Shown: one piece after another, positions 34,708 to 44,823 of the stretch
Layout: each line of letters starts with the position of its first letter
Position numbering within the stretch: position 1 is the stretch's first letter
The notes under the pieces: model-generated
What the model was told of the DNA's origin: nothing
Databases searched by the model: none
What the model saw: the letters and a program-made list of their open reading frames with translations, nothing else
Translations under genes and position numbers: made by a program
From: DASRIA01 sp963768885
GTDB lineage: Bacteria; Actinomycetota; Thermoleophilia; Solirubrobacterales; JBBDJG01
Length of the DNA stretch: 64,000 nt
Assembly (NCBI GenBank): GCA_963768885.1
Contig: CAVYJN010000006.1
Location: 868,001-932,000, forward strand
Direction: 5' to 3'

Positions 34708-36027
34708 ATGGGCGTCGGGACCAACGGCAGCGAGGACATGGAGTGGATCCGCAGGCTGGACCCCGGCCTGCGTCCGGACGCGCCCGAAGGGCTGAGCCCC
34801 GCCGCCGGCGCGGCAGTGATCTCCGATGCCATCGAGCGGATCGGTGAGGGACCCGTGCGGTGGAGCATCGTGGTGGCGGCCGAGATGACGCGGGCGGTCT
34901 TCGCGCAGATGCCGGAGCTTCCGCGGCAGAGCGGGGTGTTCGAGGAGGCGCGCGCAGGGTCGGAGGCGAACGTGCTCGCGGTGGTCGAGACGCTCGCCGC
35001 CGGGACCGCCGAGGCCGCCCGGATGCCGGCGGACGCGGTGGATTTCGCACGGCGCAGCGTGCGCCGGGGCATTCCGCTCCAGGCGATCCTGCGCGGGTAC
35101 CGGCTCGGGCACGAGTTCCTCGTGGGCGAGCTACACGAGACGATTGCGAGGCTCGCCGGCGGCCGGTCGCTGGGCGCGACACAGCGCGCGCTGTACGTGA
35201 CGTTCCGCTACGTCGACGCAGGCGTCGAGACGCTTATTGCGGAGTACGAGTTGGAGCGCGAGCACTGGGCGCGCACCGCGGCCGCGCGGCGCGTCGAGAC
35301 GGTCCTCGCGATCCTCGCGGGCGACGGTGTCGACGCCGCTGATGCCGGCGCGGTGCTCGGGTATCCGCTCGACCGCACGCACGTCGCGGCCGTCCTCTGG
35401 CGAGACGGCGCGGCCGACGGGGACCACACCCTCGAAGGCGCCGCGACCGCGCTCGCCGCCCGGCTCTCCGCCGCGCCTCCGCTGCTGATCGCGCGCGACG
35501 GGACGACCATGTGGATGTGGGCGAGCACCGAGCGGCGAGACGCGGCTCGGGCGACGCCGCTGGCGGACGCCGTGGGCGCGGGCGTGCGCGCCGCCGTCGG
35601 TGAGCCCGAGCCGGGCCCGGACGGCTTTCGGCGCAGTCACGAGGCGGCCCGGGAGGTCGCGCGCATCGCCCGCCTGGGCGGTGACGACGGGCCGCGCGTG
35701 CTCGGCTGGGAGGACGTCGGGCTGGTGTCGCTCGTGACGACGGACCTCGATCGCGCGCGTTCGTTCGTCCGCCGCGAGCTCGGCCCGCTCGCGGACCCGG
35801 CCGCGTCCGAGCTTCGGGAGACCGTTCGCTCGTTCCTCGCCCACCGTGGCAGTCATACCGCCGCGGCGCGTGAGCTCTACGTGCACAGGAACACGGTCGC
35901 CTACCGGCTCGCCCAGGCGGAGGAGCTGCTCGGACGTCCCGTCGGCGAGCGCGAGCTCGACCTCCGGGTGTCGCTCGAGGTCGCGGCCGCGCTGGGCGAC
36001 GCGCTGCTGGCCGGGCCAGAGCAGTAG
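34708..36027 (+). CDS. PucR/CdaR-type helix-turn-helix regulator
   Basis: The protein has 439 residues. The N-terminal part carries an RsbRD-like helical sensor region (RRGIPLQAILRGYRLGHEFL). A GGDEF-like middle domain follows (about 200-330). The C-terminus is a PucR HTH with HRGSHTAAARELYVHRNTVA and YRLAQAEELLG. Such proteins usually activate nearby or distant catabolic genes in response to small molecules. The start ATG 34708 follows a 76-base gap. It has no obvious partner gene here. Confidence 0.85.
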   Translation: MGVGTNGSEDMEWIRRLDPGLRPDAPEGLSPAAGAAVISDAIERIGEGPVRWSIVVAAEMTRAVFAQMPELPRQSGVFEEARAGSEANVLAVVETLAAGTAEAARMPADAVDFARRSVRRGIPLQAILRGYRLGHEFLVGELHETIARLAGGRSLGATQRALYVTFRYVDAGVETLIAEYELEREHWARTAAARRVETVLAILAGDGVDAADAGAVLGYPLDRTHVAAVLWRDGAADGDHTLEGAATALAARLSAAPPLLIARDGTTMWMWASTERRDAARATPLADAVGAGVRAAVGEPEPGPDGFRRSHEAAREVARIARLGGDDGPRVLGWEDVGLVSLVTTDLDRARSFVRRELGPLADPAASELRETVRSFLAHRGSHTAAARELYVHRNTVAYRLAQAEELLGRPVGERELDLRVSLEVAAALGDALLAGPEQ

Positions 36028-36043
36028 CCATGGACGTCTTCGG

Positions 36044-36073
36044 CCGCCGTTGTGGCGCGAGCACAACCGGCGG
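36044..36073 (+). terminator. Hairpin after the PucR-type regulator
   Basis: CCGCCGTTGTG (36044-36054) pairs with CACAACCGGCGG (36062-36073) with one bulged base and a 7-nt loop, 17 bases past the stop. No T-tract follows. It is a likely transcript end between the regulator and the kinase gene. Confidence 0.45.
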
Positions 36074-36135
36074 GCGTGGTTTGGTGCGTTCGGACGTGGT
36101 CACGGGGCGGGCCGTCGCGTACGGTCGCTCCCACG

Positions 36136-38056
36136 ATGGATCTATTTGCGGTGGAAGATCCGCGCAGGCGTAATGTGCCGGTAGTGAGACCGACGCACAC
36201 CGAGCAACAAACCGGGAACGGTGTCGCGACGCAGCTGTCCGTGGGGCAGGAGCTGCTGCGTGAGGTGCTGCGCAGCGCGACCTACGCCGCCGTCGTCTAC
36301 GACGCGGAAAACGATGCGGTAATCGCGAACCCTCGTGCCCTCGAATTGCACGGAATGCCTCCGGCCTCGGCGCCGCTCGAGCGCTGGGACGCCTACTACG
36401 ACGCGTGGTGGCCCGACGGGACAAAGGCGCGGGCTCGCGATCTGCCGCTGGCGCGCGCGATCCGGGGCGAGCGCGTCCCCGAGGTGCGGCTGACCTTCAA
36501 CCCCCGACTCGGGGACCCTCGAACCGTCGACGTGCGCGCGGACCCGCTGTTCGACCCGGACGAGCGCCTGATCGGCGCGATCGCGATCTTCAGGGACGTG
36601 GAGGGCTCCGATCGCGCGGAGGAGGCGTTGCGGCTGCGCAGCGCCGTCACGGCGAACATGGCGGAGGGCGTGATCCTGATCCGCGCCGCCGACGGGCAGA
36701 TCGTGTACGTCAACGACACCGTCGAGCGCATGTTCGGCTACGAGCCGGGAGAGATGGTGGGCAGCAACGTCTCGGCGATCAACGCGCCGACGGCACCTGT
36801 CGCCCGAGGCCGTCGCGGCGGAGATCGAGTCCGCGCTGCGCGCGGACGGCGAGTGGCACGGCGAGATCGAGAACATCCGCAAGGACGGCACGCGCATCTG
36901 GTGCCGGGCGAACGTCTCGGGCTTCGACCACCCCGAGCACGGCCTCGTGTGGATCGCGGTCCATACGGACGTGACCGAGCGCAGGGAGGCGGAGCGGGCC
37001 CTGCGCCATGCGGAGGAGCGCTTCCGCAAGGTCTTCGAGGAGGGGCCGCTCGGGATCGTGATGTTCAGCGAGGACCTCACGATCACCGACGGCAACGAGG
37101 CCTGCTGCCGGATCACCGGATACAGCCGCGAGCAGCTGATCGGCCGCAGCATCGCCGACGTGACCCATCCCGCCGACGCGGTGCTGGACCTCGACCGCGC
37201 ACGGCGGGTGTTCAATGGCGAGATCCCGAGCTACCGCGCCGAGAAGCGCTGCGTGACGGCGGACGGCGCGACGGTGTGGGTCTCGTTCACGGCGACGATG
37301 GTGCGCGACGACGCCGGCAACCCGCTTTACGGGCTCGGGATTCTCGAGGACATCAACGAGCGCAAGCGCATCGAGGCCCTGATGATCAGGCAGAACGAGC
37401 GCCTTGCGACGGACCTCGAATCGTCTCTTTCCGAGCTTCGGCTGTCGCGCGCGCGGATCCTTGCCTCGGCGGACCTGGAGCGGCGCCGGATCGAGCGCGA
37501 CCTGCACGACGGCGCACAGCAACGGCTCGTCGCGCTGCGCGTGCGCCTCGGCCTCGCGCAGGACCTGCTGCGCGACGATCCGGTCCGTGGCGGCGCGATG
37601 CTGAGCGAGCTCGGCGGCGACGTCGACGCCGCGCTCGAGGAGGTGCGCCTGCTCGCGCGCGGCGTCTACCCGTCCGTGCTCGCGGATCGCGGCCTGGTCG
37701 AGGCGCTGCGTGCTGCGGCCCGCAACAGCCCGCTCCCGGTGAGCGTCCGGGCGCACGAGGTCGGGCGCCTTCCCGTCGACGTCGAGACCGCCGTCTACTT
37801 CGCCTGCGTCGAGGCTCTCCAGAATGCGGCCAAGCACGCACAGCGCAACACCTCCGTCCTGGTGAAGCTGAGCAAGGGGGACCGGCTGCTGTTCGAGGTG
37901 CGCGACGACGGCGTGGGCTTCGCGGTGAACGGGCACCCCGCCGGGCTCGGCCTCGCGAACATGCGCGATCGGATCGAGTCGGTCGGCGGAACGCTCGCGA
38001 TCGAGTCGGTCCTGGGGGAGGGCACGTGCGTCAGCGGCAGCGTCCCGCTGCGCTGA
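36136..38056 (+). CDS. PAS-domain sensor histidine kinase, NarL/HisKA_3 class (one frameshift)
   Basis: The protein has about 639 residues when one extra base near 36790 is removed. Three PAS-like modules lie at about 45-155, 165-285 and 290-415, with VNDTVERMFGYEPGEMVG and NEACCRITGYSREQLIG as their cores. The HisKA_3 dimerisation helix has the phospho-His in ERDLHDGAQQRLVAL. The ATPase domain shows EALQNAAKHAQ and LGLANMRDRIES. No membrane segment is visible, so it senses a cytosolic signal. The NarL-type regulator at 38583 is its probable partner. Confidence 0.88.
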
Positions 38057-38083
38057 CGCACGCTCTCCTCGGGTTCGCGCTCC

Positions 38084-38473
38084 TCAGGTGACCCGCGACG
38101 TCGGCCGGCCACCGTATGCGACCAGGCCGTAGATCACGAGAATGTCGAGGCTGAACACCGCCAGCGACCAGAGCGGATAGCCGGGAATCGAAAGCAGCGC
38201 TCCGATCGCGCTGGCCGAGGCGGTCAGGATGCCGACCCAGCGGCCGTAGGCGCTGCCGGCCCAGATCGAGAAGGCGGCGATCAGCTGGAGCACGCCGATG
38301 ATCAGGACGATCCAGCCCCACGTGCTGAGGTCGCTGATGATGTAGCGCTCGTTCTCGATGAAGAAGCTCGCCTTGTCGATCGCGGCGATGCCCCAGATCG
38401 TGTTGAGCGAGCCGGCGATGAAGATCATGATCCCGGCGAACATCACCCAGCCGGCACCTCTGTCGTCGTTCAT
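38084..38473 (-). CDS. DUF7144-type four-helix membrane protein
   Basis: The 129-residue protein has four membrane helices at about 10-28, 47-66, 72-92 and 98-118. It matches the actinobacterial DUF7144 pattern (GWVMFAGIMIFIAGSLNTIW, STWGWIVLIIG, FSLDILVIYGLVAYGG). The start ATG 38473 follows a strong AAGGAG ribosome site. It sits inverted between a sensor kinase and its regulator and has a clear paralogue at 61513-61968. The function is unknown. Confidence 0.8.
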   Translation of the reverse strand: MNDDRGAGWVMFAGIMIFIAGSLNTIWGIAAIDKASFFIENERYIISDLSTWGWIVLIIGVLQLIAAFSIWAGSAYGRWVGILTASASAIGALLSIPGYPLWSLAVFSLDILVIYGLVAYGGRPTSRVT

Positions 38474-38582
38474 GTGCTTCTCCTTTCGCGTGTTGGGTCG
38501 GACCCTCGCACCGCGGCGCACTCGCCTCAAGGGCGCTCGCACCACGATTGGAAAAGAGGCGAGCACCCCGCTTTGTGGCACG

Positions 38583-39263
38583 ATGCGCGCGATGGCGATC
38601 CGTGTCGTGCTGGCCGAGGACAGCTACCTCGTGCGTGAAGGCCTCGAGCAGGTGCTGGCCGCGGCCCCCGGGGTCGAGGTGGTCGCCACGTGCGTCGATT
38701 TCGACTCGCTGCTCGCGGCGGTCGACTCGGAGCGTCCCGACGTGGTCGTGACCGATATCCGGATGCCCCCGACGGAGACCGACGAGGGGATCCGCGCTGC
38801 GGCGGTGCTCCGGGAGACGCGGCCGGAGGTCGGGGTGGTCGTGCTCAGCCAGCACGACGATCCCACCTACGCCCTTGCGCTGCTCGAGTCGGGCTCCGAG
38901 GGCCGGGCCTACCTGCTCAAGGAGCGGGTCAACGACGGCGGGCAGCTCTCCACGGCCGTCGAGGCGGTGTCGCGGGGCGGCTCGGTGATCGACTCCAAGA
39001 TCGTGGAGTCGCTCGTCCGCGCCAGGTCCGCCGCGGACAGCTCGCCGCTCGCCGAGCTGACCTCGAGGGAGCGGGAGGTGCTCGCCGAGATCGCACAGGG
39101 CAAGAGCAACTCCGCGATCGCGGACTCGCTCGTGCTCACCAAGCGCGCGGTCGAGAAGCACATCAACGCGATCTTCATGAAGCTGGGGCTCGCGCAGGCC
39201 GACGACGTCAGCAAGCGCGTGAAGGCGACCCTCATCTTCCTGTCGCAAGCCGACGCCGACTAG
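38583..39263 (+). CDS. NarL/LuxR-family response regulator
   Basis: The protein has 226 residues. The receiver domain holds the acidic pair in VLAEDSYLVREGLEQVL, phospho-Asp in VVVTDIRMPP (about 59) and Lys in AYLLKERV. The LuxR HTH follows as LTSREREVLAEIAQGKSN, then SAIADSLVLTKRAVEKHINA. ATG 38583 or 38592 may be used. It is the natural partner of the HisKA_3 kinase ending at 38056. The promoter probably lies in the 109-base divergent gap shared with the small membrane gene. Confidence 0.92.
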   Translation: MRAMAIRVVLAEDSYLVREGLEQVLAAAPGVEVVATCVDFDSLLAAVDSERPDVVVTDIRMPPTETDEGIRAAAVLRETRPEVGVVVLSQHDDPTYALALLESGSEGRAYLLKERVNDGGQLSTAVEAVSRGGSVIDSKIVESLVRARSAADSSPLAELTSREREVLAEIAQGKSNSAIADSLVLTKRAVEKHINAIFMKLGLAQADDVSKRVKATLIFLSQADAD

Positions 39264-39364
39264 CCCGCTTTCGCGCACCGGGGGTGGGCACACACCCCTC
39301 TCACACCGGCAAGCCCCATTGCGGACGCTCACCGCCGATGGAAGGCTGGCCGGGGAAACGGAGC

Positions 39365-39748
39365 ATGAGCGCGAGCGAAGTGAGAGTCCTGACCGTCGAC
39401 GACCAGGTCGTCTTTCGGCGCGCGGCCGAGGACGTGATCAGCGCGACACCCGGGTTCGAGGCGGCCGGAGACGCCGGGTCGGGCGAGGAGGCGCTTGCGC
39501 AGGCCGAGCGCCTGCACCCCGACCTGGTCCTGCTGGACGTGCGCATGCCGGGAATCGGCGGGATCGAGGCCGCGCGCAGGATCACCGCGGCGCATCCCGA
39601 GACGGTCGTGGTGCTGATCTCGATCGAGGACTCCGACGAGTTCGCCGAGGACGCGTACGCGTCCGGCGCGGTCGCGCTCGTGCGCAAGCAGGACTTCGGC
39701 CCTGCGCTGCTGCGCCGCATCTGGGATGCCCACGGCGCGCGTGTCTGA
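39365..39748 (+). CDS. Stand-alone receiver-domain protein
   Basis: These 127 residues form one CheY-like receiver: acidic residues in VLTVDDQVVFRRAAEDVI, phospho-Asp in LVLLDVRMPGIGGIEAAR (about 55) and Lys in ALVRKQDFG. No output domain follows before the stop. It lies 101 bases after the NarL regulator and 11 bases before the ClC gene, so it may be a phosphate sink for the same kinase or regulate through protein contacts. Confidence 0.87.
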   Translation: MSASEVRVLTVDDQVVFRRAAEDVISATPGFEAAGDAGSGEEALAQAERLHPDLVLLDVRMPGIGGIEAARRITAAHPETVVVLISIEDSDEFAEDAYASGAVALVRKQDFGPALLRRIWDAHGARV

Positions 39749-39759
39749 GCGCTGCGTCC

Positions 39760-41082
39760 ATGGCTGAGGCCGACGCCACTCCCGAGGGCTCGGCGCCGTC
39801 CGTCTCGCCGAGGCAGTTGCTGGGCCTCCTGCTGCTGGCCGCGGTCGTGGGGATCGTGGTGTCGCTTGCCTCATGGTGCTTCCTCGAGCTCGTGCACTAC
39901 CTGCCGCAGTGGGTCTACGAGGACCTTCCGGACGCCGTCGGCCACGACGACGGCGCGCCGCTGTGGTGGTACCTCCCCGGCGTGCGCCTTCGCGGGGCTG
40001 GTGGTCGCGTTCGCGATCGTGCGGCTGCCGGGTCGCGGCGGTCACGTGCCCTCCGAGGGCCTGAACGCCGGGCCGACCGAGCCGATCGCGCTGCCGGGAG
40101 TCATGCTGGCGGCCCTCGCAACGCTCGGCCTCGGCCTCGTGCTCGGCCCGGAGGCGCCCCTGATCGCGCTGGGCGGCGGGCTCGCGATCCTGGGGATCCG
40201 GCTCGTGCGCCGCGACGCTCCCGAGGACGTCGTTAGCCTGATGGCCGCCGCGGGGGCCTTCGCGGCGGTGTCGTTCATCTTCGAGTCGCCGATGATCGCC
40301 GCCGTGATCCTGATCGAGGCGACGGGGATCGGTGGGGAAAAGCTGCCGCTCGTGCTCGTGCCGGGGCTGCTGGCCGCGGGCGTCGGGTCGCTCATGTCGA
40401 TCGGTTTGGGATCGTTCACCGGGCTCGACTCGAGCGACTACGCGCTCTCGCCGCTGGCGCTGCCGACCTTCGACCGGCCGGACCTCGCGGACCTTGCCTG
40501 GACGATCCCGTTCGCCGTCGCGGTCGCCGTCGGCGTCTTCCTGATCATCCGGGCCGCCCGTGAGCTGCATGGCCGGATCGAGGGGCGCGAGTTCCTGCTG
40601 CTCCCGCTCGCCGGCCTGGCCGTCGCGGGGTCGGCGATCGCGTTCGATGCGATCACCGACCACTCCGTCAACGACGTGCTCTTCTCCGGGCGAGACGGCC
40701 CTGCCCGATCTGGTCTCCGGCGCCGGAACCTGGTCGGTCGTCCGCGCTCGCGCTGGTGATCGCGTTCAAGGGCCTCGCGTGGAGCATCTCGCTCGCGAGC
40801 TTCCGCGGCGGCCCCGTGTTCCCGTCCCTGTTCCTCGGGGCCGCCGCGGGCTTGCTGGCTTCCCACCTCGCGGGGTTCAACGAGACGGCGGCGGTGGCCG
40901 TGGGCATGGGCGCCGCAACGGTGTCGGCGCTCGGGCTGCCGCTGTCGGCGGTCGTGCTCGCGAGCCTGCTGGCCGCCAAGAGCGGCGCGGGCGCCACTCC
41001 CCTCGTGATCGTCGGCGTGGTCGTCGCGTTCCTCACGACGCGCGCGTTGTCGAGGGTGAGACCCGGGGCGGCCCATGCCTGA
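39760..41082 (+). CDS. ClC-family chloride channel/transporter (three frameshifts)
   Basis: The protein is about 439 residues when three single extra bases (near 39986, 40692 and 40740) are removed. It has many membrane helices. ClC signatures are partly visible: GPEAPLIALGGGLAI corresponds to the GxEGP chloride motif, and SFRGGPVFPSLFLGAAAGLL to GxFxP. The usual Glu of GREGP is present as GPEAP. Family members are Cl- channels or Cl-/H+ exchangers; E. coli ClcA supports acid resistance. It overlaps the K+ channel start by 8 nt. Confidence 0.85.
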
Positions 41083-41546
41083 CCGTACGCAGCAGGCCCA
41101 GGAATGGCTCGACCGGCGGTTCACCGCCAGGGCCCTGCGGCCCCGGAACGCCGCCATGCGTGATCGCCGCGATCTGGGTGGTAGCCGTGATCGTCTTCGG
41201 GATCATCGAGCGGATCGCCGACTCCGAGACCTTCCCCAGCATCTGGCTCGCCTTCTGGTGGGCGATCCAGACCGTCACGACGGTCGGCTACGGGGACGTC
41301 GTCCCGGGCCAGGCGAGCGGGAAGGCGATGGCGGCGGTCCTGATGATCGTGGGGCTGGCGTTCCTGTCGGTGGTCACGGCGACGATCACGAGCGTGTTCG
41401 TGGCGCGCCGCCAGGCCGAGCTGGCGGAGGCCGGCAAGGACCCGGTGATGCGCCGGCTCGACGAGATCGCCACGCGGCTCGAGGCGATCGACGCGCAGCT
41501 AGGGTCGCGGCGCCCCGACGCGCGCCCGCCGGACCCCCCTTCCTGA
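41075..41546 (+). CDS. Two-helix potassium channel (one frameshift)
   Basis: After removing one base near 41160 the protein has 156 residues. A charged N-terminus precedes two membrane helices (VIAAIWVVAVIVFGII and MAAVLMIVGLAFLSVVTATI). The pore segment between them contains the selectivity filter TVGYGDVVP. The C-terminal part is a helix with LDEIATRLEAIDAQL, likely a coiled coil that tetramerises. No RCK nucleotide domain is present. It is coupled to the ClC gene by overlap. Confidence 0.85.
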
Positions 41547-41560
41547 CACAATCACCGCCG

Positions 41561-42223
41561 ATGGCCGACGACTACCGCATCAAGGTCGCGTTCGAGGAGG
41601 AGGGCAGCATCCTCCACTTCGGGCGCTCGCTGCGCGAGCGCGAGCTCGAGAAGGAGCTGCGCGAACAGCTCGGTGAGGGCGTGATCGTCACACGCGACGG
41701 CTCCGAGGTGTTCCTCTACGCGTCCAGCCTCGAGCAGGCGCACGCGGCGGAGGCGGCCGTGCGGGAGGTGCTGGAGCACCACGACACCGCTGCCGAGGTG
41801 TCGCCCGTCGAGCGCTGGCACCCGGTCGAGGAGCGCTGGGAGGACGCGTCGGTACCGCTGCCGCAGACGGGCGAGCAGATTGCGGCGGAGCAGGAACGCC
41901 AGAACCGGCAGGAGGCAGCGGATACCCAGAAGCTCGGCTATGCCGAGTGGGAGGTGCGCGTGGACCTGCCGACCCACCGGGATGCCGTCGAGCTCGCCGA
42001 GCGGCTCGAGGGCGAGGGGATCAGCCCGCTGGTCCGGCGCTGGAAGTACCTGCTGATCGGGACCGCGACGGACGACGACGCCCGCGCCCTGGCCGAGCGG
42101 ATACGCGCCGAGGCGCCCGCGGGCGCGAGCGTGAAGGCCGAGCCGAGCGCGGCGATCGGGTGGGAGCTGACGGGCCAGAACCCGTTTGCCACCTTCGGCG
42201 GGTTCGGTCCCGGCCCGACCTAG
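41561..42223 (+). CDS. Uncharacterised soluble protein with two alpha/beta domains
   Basis: The protein is not recognised. Its 220 residues begin MADDYRIKVAFEEEGSILHF. An N-terminal alpha/beta domain (about 1-75) is joined by an acidic, Gln-rich linker (about 80-125) to a second alpha/beta domain starting YAEWEVRVDLPTHRDAVELA and resembling the first, so it may be an internal duplication with a ferredoxin-like fold. There is no signal or membrane segment. It follows the K+ channel by 14 nt and ends on a CTAG shared with the convergent antiporter. Confidence 0.6.
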   Translation: MADDYRIKVAFEEEGSILHFGRSLRERELEKELREQLGEGVIVTRDGSEVFLYASSLEQAHAAEAAVREVLEHHDTAAEVSPVERWHPVEERWEDASVPLPQTGEQIAAEQERQNRQEAADTQKLGYAEWEVRVDLPTHRDAVELAERLEGEGISPLVRRWKYLLIGTATDDDARALAERIRAEAPAGASVKAEPSAAIGWELTGQNPFATFGGFGPGPT

Positions 42224-43403
42224 CCGCGCGGGCGCCGGCTCGAGGGGGCCCGGCGTCGGCCGCGGGGCCTTGGTCGGCGGAGCCGCGCCGCAGCGCGAGT
42301 CCGACGAACGGGAACGTCGCCGTCGAGACGATCGCGGCGCCCACGAGCGCCGCGGCCGTGGACGTGTGCATGTGCCCCTGGTCGACGGCGATCGTCGTGA
42401 TCGCGACCACCAGCGGCAGCTCGGTGGCGCAGAAGAACGCGAGCGCGACACGCTCGCGCGCGGCCAGCACACCGCGGTAGAGCAGCAGCGCGGGCGTGCC
42501 GCGCACGAGCAGGAAGAGCGCCACGAACATCGGGACCTTCAGCAGCGTCGCCGGGTCGCCCAGCGCGTCCACGTCGAAGTTCATGCCGCTGCTGACGAAG
42601 AAGAACGGGATCAGGAAGCCGAAGCCCACGGCGGTCAGCTTCGACTCGAGCACCGCGACCTCGCGTCCGCGCAGCGCAAGCCGCGTGACGATCCCGGCCA
42701 CGAAGCCGCCCAGCAGGACGTCGAGCCCGAGGCTGCCGGCGAGCGCGACGAGGCCGAACACGAGCACCACGGCGAGGCGCACGGCGAGCTGGCTGCTCGA
42801 CTCGAGCGTGCGCTCCAGCAGCGGCCAGCCGCGGAACGCCGAGCGCACCGAGATCACGGCGACCGCGACCGCGAGCGCCACGAACGCGAGCAGGATGAAC
42901 GTCTCGTGCACGGGGTTCTGGCCCGACAGGATCAGCGTCACCAGGAGGATCGGGCCGAACTCTCCCGCGGCGCCCGCCGCGAGCAGGTAGGTGCCGAAGC
43001 GCGAGCGCAGGTCCCCGCTGTCGCGCAGCACCGGGATCAGGGTGCCGATCGCGGTGGTCGCGAGCGCGGAGCCCGTATAGAGGAAGGAGAGGATGATGCC
43101 CGCCGCCGCGAGCACCCCGCCGACGCCGTACGCGAGCGCGAGCGAGAGCAGCCAGCCCACGCCGGCCAGCCGCAGAGGGCGGCCGCGGACACGCTCGAAG
43201 TCGATCTCGTAGCCCGCGAAGAAGAACAGCATCCCGAGCCCGAGGTTCGCGAAGAAGTCGGTGAAGTCGTCGGTCTCGGCGAGGCCCAGCACCTCGGGAC
43301 CGATCGCGATGCCGAGCAGCAGCTCGATCACCACGACGGGGGGCACCAGCCTGCGCGGCAGCACGGACACGGTGACGGCGGCCACCGCGGCCACCACCGT
43401 CAT
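42220..43403 (-). CDS. Cation:proton antiporter, CPA2/KefB type (frameshift at C-terminus)
   Basis: The protein has about 394 residues and about twelve membrane helices. The N-terminal part has VPPVVVIELLLGIAIGPEVLG and FANLGLGMLFFFAGYEIDFE. The core contains FVSSGMNFDVDAL, and the last helices have ATELPLVVAITTIAVDQG. This is the Na+/H+ exchanger fold; there is no TrkA domain. The first in-frame ATG is 43403. Near 42248 one base seems lost from a G run. Restoring it ends the protein on the TAG of CTAG at 42220. It lies 29 nt after the glutamate decarboxylase on the same strand. Confidence 0.84.
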
Positions 43404-43432
43404 GACCAGGAACGACGTTGTGTCTACATCGA

Positions 43433-44823
43433 TCAGTAGCCGGTGCCGGTCTTCACGCGCCGGCGCTCGGACGGGTGCATGCCGCCCTTCGCCTTCAGCG
43501 TGGCGCACGCCTCGGCGATGTCGTCGGCGAGTGTGGCCGCGAGCGCGTGGCTGAGCGTCTCCTTCACGAGCGCGCGCATGATCTTCACCTTCTGCGCGTT
43601 CGGGGGAAGCGTGTAGGCGGGCACCATCCAGCCGCGCTCGGCGGCAAGCTGGGAGGCGACGTCGAACTCGTCGTAGTTGTGCTCGCCGGTGAGCTTGAAC
43701 GCGACCAGCGGCAGCTGCTCCTCGTCGGTCCCGATCAGCTCGAACTCGTCCATCGCGCCGATCCGCTCGCCGAGGAAGGCGCTGTTGCGCTGCATCATCC
43801 CCATGATGTAGGCGTAGCCCTCGCGGCCGAAGCGCACGAAGTTGTAGTACTGGGCCAGCACCATCGCCGAGCCGGTGGAGAAGTTGAGCGTGAACGTGGC
43901 GTCGGTCTTGCCGAGGTAGTTCTCCTCGAAGACCAGCTCCTCCGGGCAGGTCGCTGCGCTCGCGGAAGATGATCCAGCCGATGCCCGGGTACACGAGGCC
44001 GAACTTGTGGCCCGACGCGTTGATCGAGCGCACCTGCTCGAGGCGGAAGTCCCATTCGGAGTGCGGGTACAGGAACGGCCACACGAACGCGCCGCTCGCC
44101 CCGTCGACGTGCAGCGGGACGTCGAGGCCCTTGTCGTGCTTGAGCCGGACGAGGAAGGCGTTGATGCCGACGATGTCGTCGGAATGGCCGGTGAAGGTGG
44201 TGCCGAGCACGGCCGCGACGCCGATCGTGTTCTCGTCCACGTGCGGCTCGACGTCCTCGGGCCCGATCGTGTACTTGCCCTCCTGGAGCGGCACGATGCG
44301 CGGCTCGACGTCGAAGTAGCGGCAGAACTTCTCCCAGACCACGTGCACGTCGCCGCCGAACACGAGGTTCGGCGCGTCCGTGGCCTTGCCGGCCGCCTCG
44401 CGGCGCTTGCGCCACTGCCACTTGAGCGCGAGCGCGCCCAGCATGATCGCCTCCGAGGACCCCTGCGTGCGCGCTCCGGTCGTCTCGCCCGGCGCATGGA
44501 AGAGGTCGGCCAGCATCCGGATGCAGCGCTGCTCGATCTCGGCCGTGCGCGGGTACTCCGCGTGGTCGATGAAGTTGCGGTGCAGGCTCTCGGCGATGAT
44601 CCGCTGCGCCTCGGGCTCCATCCAGGTGGTCACGAACGTCGCGAGGTTGCGCTGCGGGTCGCCGTCGAGCACCAGCTCCTCGGCCGATCAGCCGCATCGC
44701 GTCGACGGCCGGCATCCCGGCCTCGGGCAGCCGGTTGTCGGGAACGTCCTCGACGATGAAACGGTTGCCGAACCTGCTCTCGAGGTCAGCGGCCTGCGCG
44801 TCCGCTGCCGGCTCGACCGCCAT
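43433..44823 (-). CDS. gad: Glutamate decarboxylase (two frameshifts)
   Basis: This PLP enzyme converts glutamate to GABA while consuming a proton. With extra bases near 44688 and 43948 removed it has 462 residues, the family length. Blocks seen are NLATFVTTWMEPEAQRIIAE, GARTQGSSEAIMLGALALKW and LHVDGASGAFVWPFLYP. The PLP lysine is in SINASGHKFGLVYPGIGW. The C-terminal part has FSTGSAMVLAQYYNFVRFGR. It overlaps the SHOCT gene and precedes the antiporter. No glutamate/GABA exchanger gene is in the window. Confidence 0.93.
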
